DNA from: Sceloporus undulatus
Taxonomy: Eukaryota > Chordata > Lepidosauria > Squamata > Phrynosomatidae
Reading direction: 5' to 3'
Length of the DNA stretch: 64,000 nt
Assembly: GCF_019175285.1 (NCBI RefSeq)
Contig: NC_056523.1
Location: forward strand, 109,938,279 to 110,002,278
Shown here: in pieces, positions 1-10,225 of the stretch
Layout of the letters: each line of letters opens with the position of its first letter
Position numbering within the stretch: position 1 is the first letter of the stretch
Notes under the pieces: model-generated
Database searches by the model: none
Seen by the model: only the letters and a program-made list of their open reading frames with translations
What the model was told of the DNA's origin: nothing
Translations under genes and position numbers: made by a program

Positions 1-1151
1 GTATGGGACACATCTGAAATCACATGCAATCATGAGGAGCAACAAATCTTTTGAGAGTTTACAGATGGGTGCTATAGGGTTGGTCTTGCTCACTTGTTCA
101 TTCTTCCTCTCTCTCCCTCTCTCCCTCGCCATTCTGCTGCTAACCTCTATGCAATAAGGGAAAAGTAGATTTCAATTAAAGTATTGTCAAAAGTGACTAA
201 ATATAGGCATAAACCCAATGTATAATTTAACTGACCTGAACACCTACCAAAGTTAATATAATATATAAACACTGGTTTTTGCTGAGAAGCAGATTAGGTT
301 CTAAGGAGTTCTACTGTACACTTCTGCAGATGACTCAAATATTTATTTTAGGTCTGCTGAAGTGACCACACCACCTCATTTTCACACAGGATGGTGTATG
401 CCTGAACCATTCCCCACTTGAATATGTTTTCATTACCATTTCAAGGAAAATGCTTAAAAGCTACTCATATCTTATTTGATGTTATAACTTTGAAGGGCTA
501 CACATGGAAGCTAGCACAGGGACGTATTCTTGAGTTTGCTTGTGGACTTTTCCACTTCAAGAAAGAGCATATTAACAGGTTCTCAGAAAATATGAACCAT
601 TCAGTACATTCCTCTGCCTTGTGAAATCCATGCTTCTGTCTGCTCAAAATATTGGCAGTACTCCAAGGTACAAATACATTCTCCCTTTTCTCCCCCAATA
701 TACTTTCTAGGAATCCACAGATCACCAGATTTCTTATTCCTCTTGTAGACAAAAGGTCGTAAACAATATGCAAAGGGTCATAAACAAGGTCTTTTGGCAA
801 CTGAATCCTCACCCCATATTGTTTCAAAATATATAATCTGCCACAACACTGGAATTCTAATTATCTGAAAAGGAGAAAGAACCCCATTTCACTCATAAAA
901 TCAAGAGAATGTAGTGTGTATAACCACTACCACTTCGAAAAATATTCATGATTCACACTAGTTTAGTTGTATGAATTTGTTACCCAAATTGCTAGGTTAC
1001 CAAGATGGCACCTACAAATTAATATATAATAGGGAGTATTTTAATAGCTCAAATTAACAGCAGCAAGAGCACTCTGGGTAACTTCAAAGAGTTGGAATTT
1101 TGCCTTTGTCTGTTACAAAAAAACTTGAACTGTGCTAAATACAACTTAGGA
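1..1151. other. Intergenic, no gene recognised
   Basis: AT-rich sequence with a short CT-rich patch near 100-130. A 109-codon open frame lies on the minus strand (498-827), but I recognise no family in it and see no splice or promoter context. I treat it as chance. Confidence 0.6.
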
Positions 1152-1500
1152 GCATTACAGATGCGCCGAAGGGGTGTGTTAGGGTTGAGAAGGGGCGTCC
1201 CTTCCGGGCGCTCCTCAACCCTAATACGGACCAAGTCCATACAAAATGGAGGCCCCCGTCCACACGGGGGCCGCCATTTTGACATTGCAGACACATAGTG
1301 TCCAGACGTCATGTGGCGGAAGTGACGCCGCAATTGTGCGACTAGTGCCTCACGGTGCCACTTCCGGGTCCCAGGAAGAAGCGCCATTTTGGCGCTTCTT
1401 TCTTGTTGCGCCTGGGAACCACGCGGTTTGGCCGCTGCGGTTCCCAGACGTAGCAACCGGCGGCGGCAGCAGAGCGCCCTTCTTGGGCGCTCTGTAACGC
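1152..1500. mobile_element. GC-rich hairpin-string element, copy 1 (MITE-like)
   Basis: About six successive perfect or near-perfect hairpins lie side by side in an otherwise AT-rich region. Examples are a GGGTTGAG...CTCAACCC stem near 1182-1222, a GGAGGCCCCCG...CGGGGGCCGCC stem near 1245-1275, GAAGCGCC...GGCGCTTC near 1379-1400 and AGAGCGCCC...GGGCGCTCT near 1470-1492. The ends form a short imperfect terminal inverted repeat (GCATTACAGATGCGC and GCGCTCTGTAACGC). A related element lies at 53823-54162. The family name is unknown to me. The MITE call is inferred from the structure, the compositional contrast and the second copy. Confidence 0.6.
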
Positions 1501-1569
1501 GCCTCTGTTTTATTGACTACATTGTTATTAACAGCAATGGGGAAAATCACCATTCATGCAATAGCATTC

Positions 1570-1579
<10 letters not shown>

Positions 1580-1616
<37 letters not shown>
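1580..1616. repeat. (CA)n microsatellite
   Basis: About 18 uninterrupted CA dinucleotides. Confidence 0.95.
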
Positions 1617-1620
<4 letters not shown>

Positions 1621-1911
1621 TAAAGACAGTAGCTTTTAGCAAGGTTGAGGGGAGGCAATACCGTATCAGTCCAGAAGTAAAACTCCTGTCAGAGGATGAT
1701 GGAAATGAAAGTAGCTCAACAAGGCTGCCTGAAACGTTTGGGGGGGGGGGCAGCCTGTGTTAAGAGGTCAGTATGAAATCCAGCAGCATTTCTGCCCAAC
1801 GTCAGATTGAGTGAGAGTGTCAAGGTAGGTTTTTAATGGAATCTTGTAGAAGTGTGTATGCACTGTTGGGTCTGGGTGCTAGTGTGGCACTATTTAATAT
1901 TTTGTTAGACT

Positions 1912-2375
1912 TTCATTGTTGTTGTTAACTGATGTGAAGTTGACTGTGCCTTACAGCAACTCTATGACTGAGTCATCCTATGAATCCAACTCACTCTGTT
2001 ATCAAGAACCCTGTTCAGATCTTGCAGACTTAGGGCCATGACTTCCTTGACTCCGTCGATCCATCTGGGTGTGTTCTTGCTCTTTCCCTACTGCTTCCTA
2101 CTTTTTCAAGCATTATTGTCATTTCTAGTGAGTCATGCCTTCTCATTATATGTCCAAAGTACAATAGCCTCAGTTTATAGTTTTTTGTGAGTTTTTCAGG
2201 CTATGTGGCCATGTTCCTCAGTTTAGTTACCATGGCTTCTAGGGAGCCAAGTTTAGTCATCTTGGCTTTTAGGGACAGTTCAAGTTTGATTTGCTCTAGG
2301 ACTCATATTTGGCTTTCTAGCAGTCTACGATATCTGTAGAACTCTCTTTCAGCACCAAATTTCAAATTCAGAAAC
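1912..2375 (-). mobile_element. BovB (RTE) LINE 3' fragment
   Basis: This matches segment by segment the 3' part of the longer BovB copy at 36078-37532. Shared stretches include the ACTTAGGGCCATG block and the GATTTGCTCTAGGA block. It is the reverse complement of the BovB coding strand, heavily diverged and 5' truncated. A small insertion at 2178-2215 interrupts it. Confidence 0.7.
2178..2215 (-). mobile_element. 38-bp retroposed scrap with 10-bp target duplication
   Basis: A T-run followed by GTGAGTTTTTCAGGCTATGT sits inside the BovB fragment. The same 10 bases, CCTCAGTTTA, flank it at 2168-2177 and 2216-2225. A minus-strand poly(A), extreme 5' truncation and a direct target duplication are what a LINE-driven insertion leaves. 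The source element is not identified. Confidence 0.6.
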
Positions 2376-2394
2376 CTATCCAGAGGTAGTTGTG

Positions 2395-2530
2395 CCATAT
2401 TACAAAGAACAGAATCATCCAAAATCCACAAAACAGTGATACCTTTATTGGGACAACCAAAATGCACACTATACATTTTACACATTTTTGAAGCTCCACA
2501 GGCTTCTTCATCTAGCAAAGGTGTTAAAAA
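2395..2530 (-). repeat. Dispersed LINE-tail-like repeat
   Basis: On the minus strand this reads as a conserved tail: GATGAAGAAGCC, then an AATGT..GTGCATTTTGGTTG block and an AATAAAGGTATCAC block. A related plus-strand copy lies at 6540-6680. It is probably the 3' end of a non-LTR retrotransposon. The family is not assigned. Confidence 0.45.
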
Positions 2531-4100
2531 TGATATGGGAGAAAGAAAGAATTATTGACATTAGTCATAGCTCTGCATTTGGTCAAGATGTTGTGGTTGT
2601 CCTCAGTTCAGATGGTTTGGAAGGGTATTCATGCAGGTGGGCCCCTCCTACTTCTGGCTATCTTTCAAGGCAAACTGGATCTCAAAAGCAGTAGCTTTTT
2701 GTCTTGCTAATGGAATTTAAAGTTTATTTCCTGAACTGAATCTCCCAGTACCCCCATGCCCAGGCACTGGAAACAACTCCAAGACATACCACCACCACAA
2801 CAATAAAAGCAACAAATGTTCTCTTTATTGGCTTATCTCTGTCCCCTTAATTTCACTGAACTATTTATCAATTTTTTAAATCTCTTCATTCCTGGCATCC
2901 CTCCCTGGATCTTCACTCTGCCAATACTTTCCTCCTTGCTGAACCTCAGGCTGCTTCAATTTCACGCCTCCATCCTCTCTCTTTTCTCTGGCACTGGCTG
3001 CCTCTCTGCATCCACACCACTCCCTCTCTGCAGCTGTTAAAACACCATTTGAAAATATGTCTTCCCTTTTCCCTTCTAGTCTTAATTTATTTTTAGTAGT
3101 AAACTGGTAGGAGGGATTCATTCTTCTTATCTGCCCTTCAAAATGTACCACACCACCACCAAAGGGATAAATGCAAGGGACTATACACTGATGATTAGTG
3201 CTGAGAAGAGTGCGAGGGTAGCTTTATTTGTTTTCTTTCCTTATCTGGAAAAGTCATACTGAAATCTGCCCACTTCAGTACCACTGCATTTACTCTCACA
3301 GACTGCACACAACCATTTCAATTCCATTTGTTTGTTTTCTGTTATATTGTCTTTCTCCTTATAAAAGATAATTAAAAGTAAATTTGGTACACTCCTGCCC
3401 AAGAAGAAGAGAAATGATTCACCAGTACCCTTCATGTACTACAGCCCAACTGTTTTCTGATTGTGATTTTTGAATTGAAAACCCATCTACTTTTTTTTAA
3501 TTGCTGTTTCACATGTTTCAGAGATTAATCCAGTGGGCTTAATCCAACCCAGTATCTGGTTGGAATGGCAGAGGAGCTCCAAAGATTCACATCAACAATG
3601 CATTTTGATATACTGGAGATTAAAAATTGCAAAATATACAGAGAAAGAAAGAGAAAGAAGCAGTGCATTTTAAAAGCATTTATCTTGGCTGTCCAAAGAG
3701 GGGACAGACAGAGGCTGTGTAAGAGAAGAGGAAGAGGGAGAGCTGGTGAATAATAATAATAATAATAATTATAATAAAATCTAAAGTATGTTCCAGGAGG
3801 TCCCAGGGTTTTCCATCACTTGTGAAGCATGGTATATCTGCTAGTAAATTAATAACAATAAATTAATACAACAATCAATACAAAAATGATAAAACCAAGA
3901 CCTCATGGATGTATTCTTGGCTCTACAAGTCCTACTCCTTTATCTAATATTATATTAAGGGAGCCTGGAAGTGTTTTTCCTGTATGTGTATAAGTGAGTG
4001 AGAGTGCACAACACTGGCAAGCAGGCTATTATAAATTTTGCCTATTTGCAAGTTCATTTTTACAAAACAATGAAAAAAACAGAATACATGACAGTAGCAA
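2531..4100. other. Intergenic, no gene recognised
   Basis: AT-rich sequence with a short (AAT)n tract near 3751-3775. No coding, RNA or repeat family is recognised. Confidence 0.6.
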
Positions 4101-4318
4101 TGGCTGCATCTACACTGCAGAATTCACACAGTCTGGCACCACTTTAACTGCCATGGCTCAGTGCTGTGGGATTCTTGGATCTGGAGCTCTGAGATATTTA
4201 GCCTTCTCTGGCAGAGAGTTCTGGTGCCACAACAAACTACAAATCCCAGGATTCCATAGAAGTGAACCATGCCAGTTAAAGCAGTGTCAAACAACATTAT
4301 TTCTGCAGTGCAGACAGA
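4101..4318. mobile_element. Palindromic MITE ('GGCTGCATC' family), copy 1
   Basis: About 215 bp that folds back on itself. The left half contains GGCTGCATCTACACTGCAGA and ..TTTAACTGCCATGG. The right half is the reverse complement (CCATGCCAGTTAAAG.. and ..TTTCTGCAGTGCAGA). At least eight more copies occur in the window. It has no coding capacity. Non-autonomous DNA transposon is my inference; the superfamily is uncertain. Confidence 0.65.
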
Positions 4319-4677
4319 GATTTTTTTAAGGTGATATAAATCATCCTAATATGTATTACAGAAGCAAGAGCTTTCTTGCACAACATGTTAAGGCTTAGCT
4401 AGAGGTTCGGGTAGAAAGTATAGAACACACAACTGGAGGCTATGTGTTTTTGTGACCACAGAGAAATGCAATGCTCCCTTGAGAAATTGTTTCAAAAAAG
4501 TGCAAAGGCTTTCTCTCTACTTTGGTCCCATTCCACACATAGAACATCCCTCAGTTGGCACCTAGGAGTGGAGGGGGGTGGATAGGTGGATTTCATTTGC
4601 AAGAAATAAAGATGGCCTGCTATGTTGTGGGGTGGCGCATGTACCTCACTAGTGCCTTAGCAGGCTGATGAGAGTTG
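4319..4677. other. No feature recognised
   Basis: Unremarkable unique-looking sequence between two repeats. Confidence 0.5.
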
Positions 4678-4735
4678 TTGTTGTTGTTGTTGTTGTTGTT
4701 GTGTACCTTCAAGTCATTTCCAAGTAATGCAACCT
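4678..4735 (-). repeat. (TTG)n plus Sauria-type SINE tail fragment
   Basis: A run of TTG units leads into GTGTACCTTCAAGTCATTTC, the reverse complement of the SINE 3' end (type A). Confidence 0.65.
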
Positions 4736-4882
4736 TAAACCCACTGGATGACCTTGAGCAAGTGACACTCTCTCATCCTCAGAGGGTGGCATTGCAATGG
4801 GGCAAACCCCCTGTGAAGAAATTTGCTTAAAAAATTTAAAAAACATAAGTTGGAAATGACCTGAAGGTACACAGCAGCAACA
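4736..4882 (+). mobile_element. Sauria-type SINE (type A), partial
   Basis: It carries the type A body (ACCCACTGGATGACCTTGAG, CTCATCCTCAGAGG) and the BovB-like tail (ATAAGTTGGAAATGACCTGA). The tRNA-like head is missing. Confidence 0.7.
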
Positions 4883-4883
4883 A

Positions 4884-5060
4884 GGTGACCCTACCCTGGG
4901 GTTTTCTTGGTAACATTTGTTCAGAAGAGGTTTGCCTTTGTCTTCTTCTGAGGCTGAGAGAGTGTGACTCGCCCAAGGTCACCCAGTGGGTTTCATGGTC
5001 CAGCCAGGAATCGCCCTTGGTCTCCAGAGCTGCAGTCCAGCCACTAGGCCACACTTCATT
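4884..5060 (-). mobile_element. Sauria-type SINE (type A), partial
   Basis: Reverse-complement body (GAGAGTGTGACTCGCCCAAG, GTCACCCAGTGGGTTTCATG) and part of the tRNA-like head. It lies head to tail with the preceding opposite-strand copy. Confidence 0.7.
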
Positions 5061-5062
5061 GC

Positions 5063-5960
5063 CTCCTCCATTTCCAGGACCAGTCCTGCATTCCAGCCTT
5101 CTGTCCAGGAGGAATTCCAGAATGTCCTCCATTTTGAGCAGGACTAGGAAGCATGGATTTGCATTTCTATGAGTGTTTTTAGCTTTTCTTTGGTAACCTG
5201 CTACATTTTCCTTGCGTATCCTACATTTTGTGGTGCCTTGTCCTCCTTGGTGGCGAGGAGGACCTCTGGGCCCCCTAAGAAGCATGCCTTTACATTTCTA
5301 TGAGTGTTTTTTGCTTTTCTTTGGTCAGATCCCACATTTTTCCATGAATGTCCTCCATTTTTAGAGTGCTTTGTCCTCCTTGACAGTGAGGACACCCGGT
5401 CACTTTGGTCCAGCCTCCACTGACCCCACCTGGAGAAATAAGAGGGTGACCAGGCATCCTCCTTTTTCCAGGATATGTCCTCCATTTCAACTCTCTCTCT
5501 CTCTCTCTCCAGGAGGAATTCCAAAAAGGCCCTACATTTTGAAGACATGACTAAGCAGCATGAATTTACATTTCTAGGAGTGGTTTTAGCTTTTCTTGGG
5601 TGATCATGCCCTCCACATTTCTGGAAAGCCCTCTATGTTACGGTGCCTTGTTTTTTGCAGTGAGAAGGGTCTCTGGCCACCCTGAACATTCCTACGCATA
5701 TATATTTTTAGCTTTTATTTGATCATGTCCCTACGTTTCCTTGAAGGCCCTCCGTTTTGCAGCGCCTGGTCCTCCTTGGAGGATAAGAGGGCCTCTGGTG
5801 GTTCCCCTAAGAAGCACGCATTTAATATCTGTATGAGTAATTTTAGCTTTTTATTTTGCAGTGCCCTCCATTTCGCGGGGCATCGTCCTCCTTGGAGGTG
5901 AGCTAAGGAGCGTGCATTCTATTGCATTTCCCCGAGTGCTTCTTTCCAGCTTCGTACTGC
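5063..5960. repeat. Tandem array of a CCTCC-motif repeat, about 6 degenerate units
   Basis: Units of roughly 120-150 bp, sometimes longer, recur near 5157, 5290, 5560, 5695, 5818 and 5911. Each has a T-rich start (TTTACATTTCTATGAGTGTT then AGCTTTT) followed by CCTCCATTTT, GTCCTCCTTGG and CCCTAAGAAGCA. The last units grow CpG-rich and run into the CpG island. Reverse-orientation relatives lie at 6715-7080, and further copies at 44675, 47285 and 48300. Confidence 0.65.
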
Positions 5961-6198
5961 GCAGCGTCCTCCCATTCATTCTGCAGCGCCTGCTCCTCCT
6001 CCTCCTCCTTCCTCGCGCAGAGCGAACAGCTGCGGCCGGCGCGCGAGGCAAAGGAGGAGGGCTGGCATTGCCTAGCAGGGCAGCGGCACGTCCTCGGCTC
6101 CCCATTGGCTGAGCCCTAGGGGTGTGTCGCCAGGGGGCGTGGCCAGGGGGCAGGAGGTGGAAGAATGGAACGCGGGAGGGGAAGCGGGCGCGCACGTG

Positions 6199-6238
<40 letters not shown>

Positions 6239-6460
6239 GTCTGATTGCCCATTGTATGGCAGGCGCGAGACCCCCGCCGGCGTCTGCCTGCAGCCCTGGG
6301 CAGCCCGCGCGTGCAGTACGTGCTCTGCCAAGGCCGGAGGAAGGGAAGGGAAGGGAAGGGGGTGGGTCGGTGGTCCCCCTGCAGGGAGGAGGAGGAGGAG
6401 GAGGGCTGCGCGCACACACACACTCACACACACACACACAGAGGAGTAAATGGATAGCTG
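5900..6460. promoter_or_regulatory. Orphan CpG island with promoter-like motifs
   Basis: A CpG-dense block in an AT-rich region. It contains an inverted CCAAT box (ATTGG, 6104-6108), a GC box (GGGGCGTGGCC, about 6135-6145) and a palindromic E-box CACGTG (6193-6198). A (CT)n tract follows at 6204-6240. No convincing host exon follows on either strand. It could drive a non-coding transcript or be a by-product of the GC-rich repeat array that abuts it. Confidence 0.5.
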
Positions 6461-6539
6461 GGTTCAAAGGGACAAGGGGGGAGGATGCACTCTATGTGGG
6501 TGTGAAGCCCTCGTGCATCCAGGCACCTGACTAACATCT

Positions 6540-6680
6540 CAGTTTTTCCTCTTCCCTGATGAAGAGGCCCAGGGAGCTTCCAAAGCTTGCAACAAGTATA
6601 TGGTGCATTTCGGTTGCTGCTTCTTGGTGGATTTTTGTTTGCATTTGTTCAATGGCCAACGCTGCTTCCCCCCCCCCGAT
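6540..6680 (+). repeat. Dispersed LINE-tail-like repeat
   Basis: A plus-strand relative of 2395-2530: CTGATGAAGAGGCCC, an AGCTTGCAACAAGTATATGG-like block and TGCATTTCGGTTGCTGC. Confidence 0.45.
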
Positions 6681-6714
6681 GTGTGAGGGGTGGGGGGGTC
6701 TCCCAGCCCGGTGT

Positions 6715-7080
6715 CCTGACTGCAAAGGCCCCGCAAAATGGAGGGCATGTGGGAGGGGGGGATGAAGGATAGAACCCAATAAAAAGCTAACACATTCTCA
6801 TGGAAATGTAAATCCATGCTTCTTGGTGACCAGATGTAGAGAGATCTTGTAGCACCACCTTTGAGACTGACGGAAAGAAAGAAGTTGGCACCAGATAACA
6901 GAGGGCCTTCCGGAAAAATGGGGGTGGGGGCGTTACCAAGTAAAAGCTAAAAACATTCCTAGCAAGATGAAATGGACACGTCTGACTGGTGCTAAGAATG
7001 GAGGGCCTTTTGGAATTCCTCCTGGGCAGAAGGTGGAAGTGTAGGACATGTCCTGGAAAAGCAGGACCAAGCCAGGCCAC
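6715..7080. repeat. CCTCC-motif repeat, inverted relative of the 5.1-5.9 kb array
   Basis: It reads as the reverse complement of units of the array: AAAATGGAGGGCATG near 6735, AATAAAAAGCTAACACATTC near 6779 and GGAATTCCTCCTGGGCAGAA near 7011. A piece of another fold-back repeat (TCTTGTAGCACC..TTTGAGACTGA) interrupts it at 6833-6885. With 5063-5960 it brackets the CpG island as inverted arms. Confidence 0.55.
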
Positions 7081-7300
7081 CCTGTGTGCCTTCAAGTCGT
7101 GTCCAATTGATGGCAGCCATAAAATGAATCTATCATGGGGCCTTCTTAACAAGGTTTGTCCAGAGGGGGGTTGCCATTGCCACCCTCAGTGGCTGAGACA
7201 GTGTGACTTGCCCAGGGTCACCCAATGGGTTCAATGGTGTGTGGAGGTGATTCAAACCTGCCTCCAAAGCTCTAGTCCAATGCTCAGAGCAAAAAGGAAA
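7081..7300 (-). mobile_element. Sauria-type SINE (type A)
   Basis: Nearly full length in reverse. It starts with the tail (GTGCCTTCAAGTCGTG), passes through the body (CAGTGTGACTTGCCCAGGGT) and ends in the tRNA-like head near 7290. Confidence 0.75.
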
Positions 7301-7411
7301 CCATGCAGACAACCAAGGAAGAGAGAAAGAAACGTGTGCCAAGAGGACACATGGTCAGTCCCTGAATGAATCTAGAAGACAAAAGAGCCAGCAGCCTCAG
7401 ATCCAGGACCA

Positions 7412-7487
7412 GAAATCGCCCCTGCTTCTCCAGAGACTAGTACATGAAACAGTTGATTCAATTTACAAGAAGAGAGATTTCACCTAA
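7412..7487 (+). mobile_element. CR1 LINE scrap
   Basis: It matches the CR1 3' coding region seen in fuller form at 15362-16018, including CTCCAGAGACTAGTACATGA. Confidence 0.5.
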
Positions 7488-7495
7488 ACATTGTG

Positions 7496-7572
7496 TGTGT
7501 GCAAATGTATGTACCTTCAAGTCACTTCTGACTTATAGCAAACTAAGGTGAACATATCACAGGGGCTTCTTA
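7496..7572 (-). mobile_element. Sauria-type SINE (type A) fragment
   Basis: Tail segment TGTACCTTCAAGTCACTTCT, then TATAGCAAACTAAGG. It ends at an ATT run where the L2 element begins. Confidence 0.6.
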
Positions 7573-7577
7573 TTATT

Positions 7578-9314
7578 ATTATCATTTCCCCAATTCTGAA
7601 AAAACCTTCTCTTGACCCCCTCCTCTTTGTCTAGCTATCGTCCGATTTCTCTTCTTCCCTTTCTTTCTAAGGTTTTGGAACGGGTTGTTTATTCTCACTG
7701 TCTTGAGTTTCTTGAAGCCAACTCCATCCTCGATCCCTTTCAGTCTGGTTTCCGCCCAAGGCATTCTACAGAGACAGCTCTCACTAAGATCTTGAATGAC
7801 CTTTTACAGGCTAAGGCTAATGGCCTTTACTCTGTTCTCATCCTTCTTGATCTGTCTGCAGCCTTTGACACCGTTGATCACTGTCTCCTAATTGACATAC
7901 TCTCTGACCTTGGGTTCTCAGACTCTGTCCTTGACTGGTTTAGATCTTATTTGTCAGACAGATCTTTTGCAGTGGTTGCAGGTGGTCAAACTTCATCTCC
8001 TGTTCCCTTATCTGTTGGAGTTCCCCAGGGCTCTCTTCTGGGTCCCCTTCTGTTTTCTCTCTACACACTGTCCTTAGGAAAACTCATCAGATCTTTTGGT
8101 TTTTCCTACCATCTGTATGCCGATGACACCCAGCTGTATCTTTCTGCCCCTGACCTTTCTCCAAGGCTTGAACAGCAAGTCTCGTCTTGCCTTACAGCTG
8201 TCTCACAGTGGATGCGCCATCGGCGTTTGAAGCTCAACATGTCCAAGACGGAGCTTCTTGTCTTTCCTCCTAAGCCCACCCTTCAACACTCCTTTTCTGT
8301 CTCTGTGGACAACATTTCCATTCAACCAGTCCAGCAAGCCCGCAGTCTTGGTTTTATCTTTGACTCTTCTCTGTCGTGTATCCCTCAGATCCAGACCACA
8401 GCCAAGGCTTGTAGATTCTTTTTGTACAATATTGCCAAAATCCGACCATATCTCTCCACCTCTACTGCCAAGATCCTGGTCCATGCCCTAGTGATCTCAC
8501 GACTTGATTACTGTAATGTCCTCCTGGCTGGGCTTCCTTTTTCTCACCTCCGTCCTTTAATCTCTGTCCAGCATTCAGCTGCACGCATTATCACTTCCAC
8601 CCACCACTCTGACCACATCTCTCCTGTGTTGGCCTCCCTTCACTGGCTCCCTCTCCCTTTCCGCATTCAGTATAAGCTCCTGCTGTCGACATTTAAAGCC
8701 CTCCATGGACTGGCCCCTCCTTACTTATCAGACCTTCTTTCTCTTCACCTTCTCACCAGGGCCCTCCGTTCTGGTAGTCAAGGGTTCCTGTCTCAGCCCA
8801 GGATTTCCTCTGCCCCATCCCGGATTCGCCCCTTTTCACTTGCTGCCCCTCACTCCTGGAACCTTCTTCCTCCACAAGCAAGAGCCATCACTTCTTTAAC
8901 CAGCTTCAAAATGGAGTTGAAAACCATCCTATTCAGAGAAGCCTTCCCAGGCATCGCATAGTTGTCGCTTACTATCTGATGTTCTGTTGTTGGCTGTTTA
9001 TCGATCCATTTCCTGTATTGCTATGTACTGTGTATGTATTATCCTACTTGTGAGTATATATTTTCCCTGGATAATGATTAACCTTCCATTTTGAAGCCAA
9101 GCCCTCCCTTCAGTCTATCTGCCCTGGTCCAGGCCTCGGAGGTTGAGAGGAACTGCTGGACCTCTTACCCTTTCCCTCAACCACTCCCTTCTCCTTCTGT
9201 GTCATGTCTTTTTAGATTGTAAGCCTGAGGGCAGGGAACTGTCTAACTAAAAAAATTGCATGTACAGCGCTGTGTAAATTTACAGCGCTTCATAAATAAA
9301 GGTTAATAATAATA
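7578..9314 (+). mobile_element. L2-clade LINE, 5' truncated, 3' end present
   Basis: About 1.74 kb. It begins inside the reverse-transcriptase domain and runs through the C-terminal region and 3' UTR. It ends in an L2-like tail, TACAGCGCTTCATAAATAAA, followed by TAA/TAAT repeats. The 3' UTR is shared with the fragment at 26965-27208. Just upstream of the long frame, one extra C in the C-run at 7616-7620 shifts the frame relative to an upstream stretch encoding KKPSLDP, so the remnant is not fully open at its 5' edge. Confidence 0.9.
7612..8961 (+). CDS. L2 LINE ORF2 remnant: reverse transcriptase and C-terminal region
   Basis: A 449-codon open frame for the reverse transcriptase that would copy L2 RNA into the genome by target-primed reverse transcription. 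Visible motifs are [15 protein letters not shown] (residues 9-23), [12 protein letters not shown] (79-90), [13 protein letters not shown] (136-148), the catalytic box YADD (169-172) and [11 protein letters not shown] (208-218). The usual L2 C-terminal blocks follow, with [25 protein letters not shown] and [16 protein letters not shown]. The frame opens at a TTG, not an ATG. The endonuclease domain and N-terminal half are missing, so this is a 5'-truncated copy and not a host gene. No stop interrupts the frame, which suggests a younger insertion than the other LINEs here. It overlaps no host exon. Confidence 0.9.
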   Translation: MTPSSLSSYRPISLLPFLSKVLERVVYSHCLEFLEANSILDPFQSGFRPRHSTETALTKILNDLLQAKANGLYSVLILLDLSAAFDTVDHCLLIDILSDLGFSDSVLDWFRSYLSDRSFAVVAGGQTSSPVPLSVGVPQGSLLGPLLFSLYTLSLGKLIRSFGFSYHLYADDTQLYLSAPDLSPRLEQQVSSCLTAVSQWMRHRRLKLNMSKTELLVFPPKPTLQHSFSVSVDNISIQPVQQARSLGFIFDSSLSCIPQIQTTAKACRFFLYNIAKIRPYLSTSTAKILVHALVISRLDYCNVLLAGLPFSHLRPLISVQHSAARIITSTHHSDHISPVLASLHWLPLPFRIQYKLLLSTFKALHGLAPPYLSDLLSLHLLTRALRSGSQGFLSQPRISSAPSRIRPFSLAAPHSWNLLPPQARAITSLTSFKMELKTILFREAFPGIA

Positions 9315-9315
9315 A

Positions 9316-9545
9316 TGTCCTGTTCTCTGGAGCAGCAGAAAACAAGCTTGCTCCCTCCTCAATGTGACACCCCATCAGATATTTAAACAGGGCTATCATA
9401 TCACCTCCTCAGAGGAGTGTGCCCTCCTCTGGACATGTTCCAGCTTCTCAACATCCTTTTTGAACTGTGATGCCTAGAACTGGACACAAATATTAGTGTG
9501 CAATCTAATGTGGGCTGTTTCTACTTTAAACATATTTTAGGGAAT
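9316..9545 (-). mobile_element. CR1 LINE 3' fragment
   Basis: It shares GTTCTCTGGAGCAGCAGAAA and ATTTAAACAGGGCTATCATA with the CR1 copy at 40508-40985. It directly abuts the L2 tail. Confidence 0.75.
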
Positions 9546-9744
9546 GGCATTTCATGGTCACTGATTGCCTCTCTTTCAGAGTCTGATGGATGTTAAGAAT
9601 AAACATAATTTGCAGGATATGAAAATTAGGTAACTAATCAGGTACTGCAGTACCTTCTCAAGAGAGAAAAATGGGGATCCCATGTCCGTATGGAATACTT
9701 AGCACTCAAAAAAGAAGTAATGCAAAACCATAAATGTCAGTGTG

Positions 9745-9912
9745 GTATTGTGCTTAGGGTATTGGCCTAGGACTCTGGGAGAACAGGGTTGGATTCACTG
9801 CTCAGGCATGGAAACCCTTTGGGTGACTGTGAACAAATTACTTTCTCAGCCTGAGAGGAAGGCCACAGCAACACCCTGCTGAACAAATTTTGCCAGGAAA
9901 AACCCATAGAAG
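9745..9912 (+). mobile_element. Sauria-type SINE (type A), diverged
   Basis: tRNA-like head (TTGGCCTAGGACTCTGGGAG, AACAGGGTTGGATTC) and a worn body. The tail is missing. Confidence 0.55.
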
Positions 9913-9929
9913 AGTTATTGTTTTCTTCA

Positions 9930-10100
9930 CATAATTTCTAAGGTGACCCTAAGGTGGGGGTTTTCTTGGTAGAATTTGCTCAGAGGAGGTTTGCCAGAAC
10001 CTCCCTCTGAGACTGCGAGAGCGTGACTTGCCCAAGGTCATCCAGTGGGTTTTCATGGTCAAGCAGGGATTCAAACCTGTTTGGTTAAAACCAGTTCTAG
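9930..10100 (-). mobile_element. Sauria-type SINE (type A)
   Basis: Body in reverse: GGTTTTCTTGGTAGAATTTG, GAGCGTGACTTGCCCAAGGT and GGGATTCAAACCTG (B-box complement). A separate tail scrap lies at 10170-10225. Confidence 0.7.
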
Positions 10101-10225
10101 ATAATGTCAAAAACCTTTTCAGAATCTTCCCAGGGAATAACATATTCAAGAGGTTGTTATACGCTAAGTGGTAGTGGTGTGTGCCTTCAAGTTGTTCCTG
10201 ACTTAAGACCCTAAAGCAAACCTTC

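Noticed and set aside
498-827. 109-codon minus-strand open frame
   Set aside because: No recognisable domain, no neighbouring exon or promoter signal. A frame of this length is expected by chance several times in 64 kb.
1152-1500. CRISPR-like array (serial palindromes)
   Set aside because: The hairpins differ from one another, there are no equal spacers, and the DNA is vertebrate.
5851-6534. Cluster of open frames in the CpG island
   Set aside because: Arg/Ser/Leu-rich frames in all phases caused by GC richness and CT/CA repeats; no domain or splice evidence.
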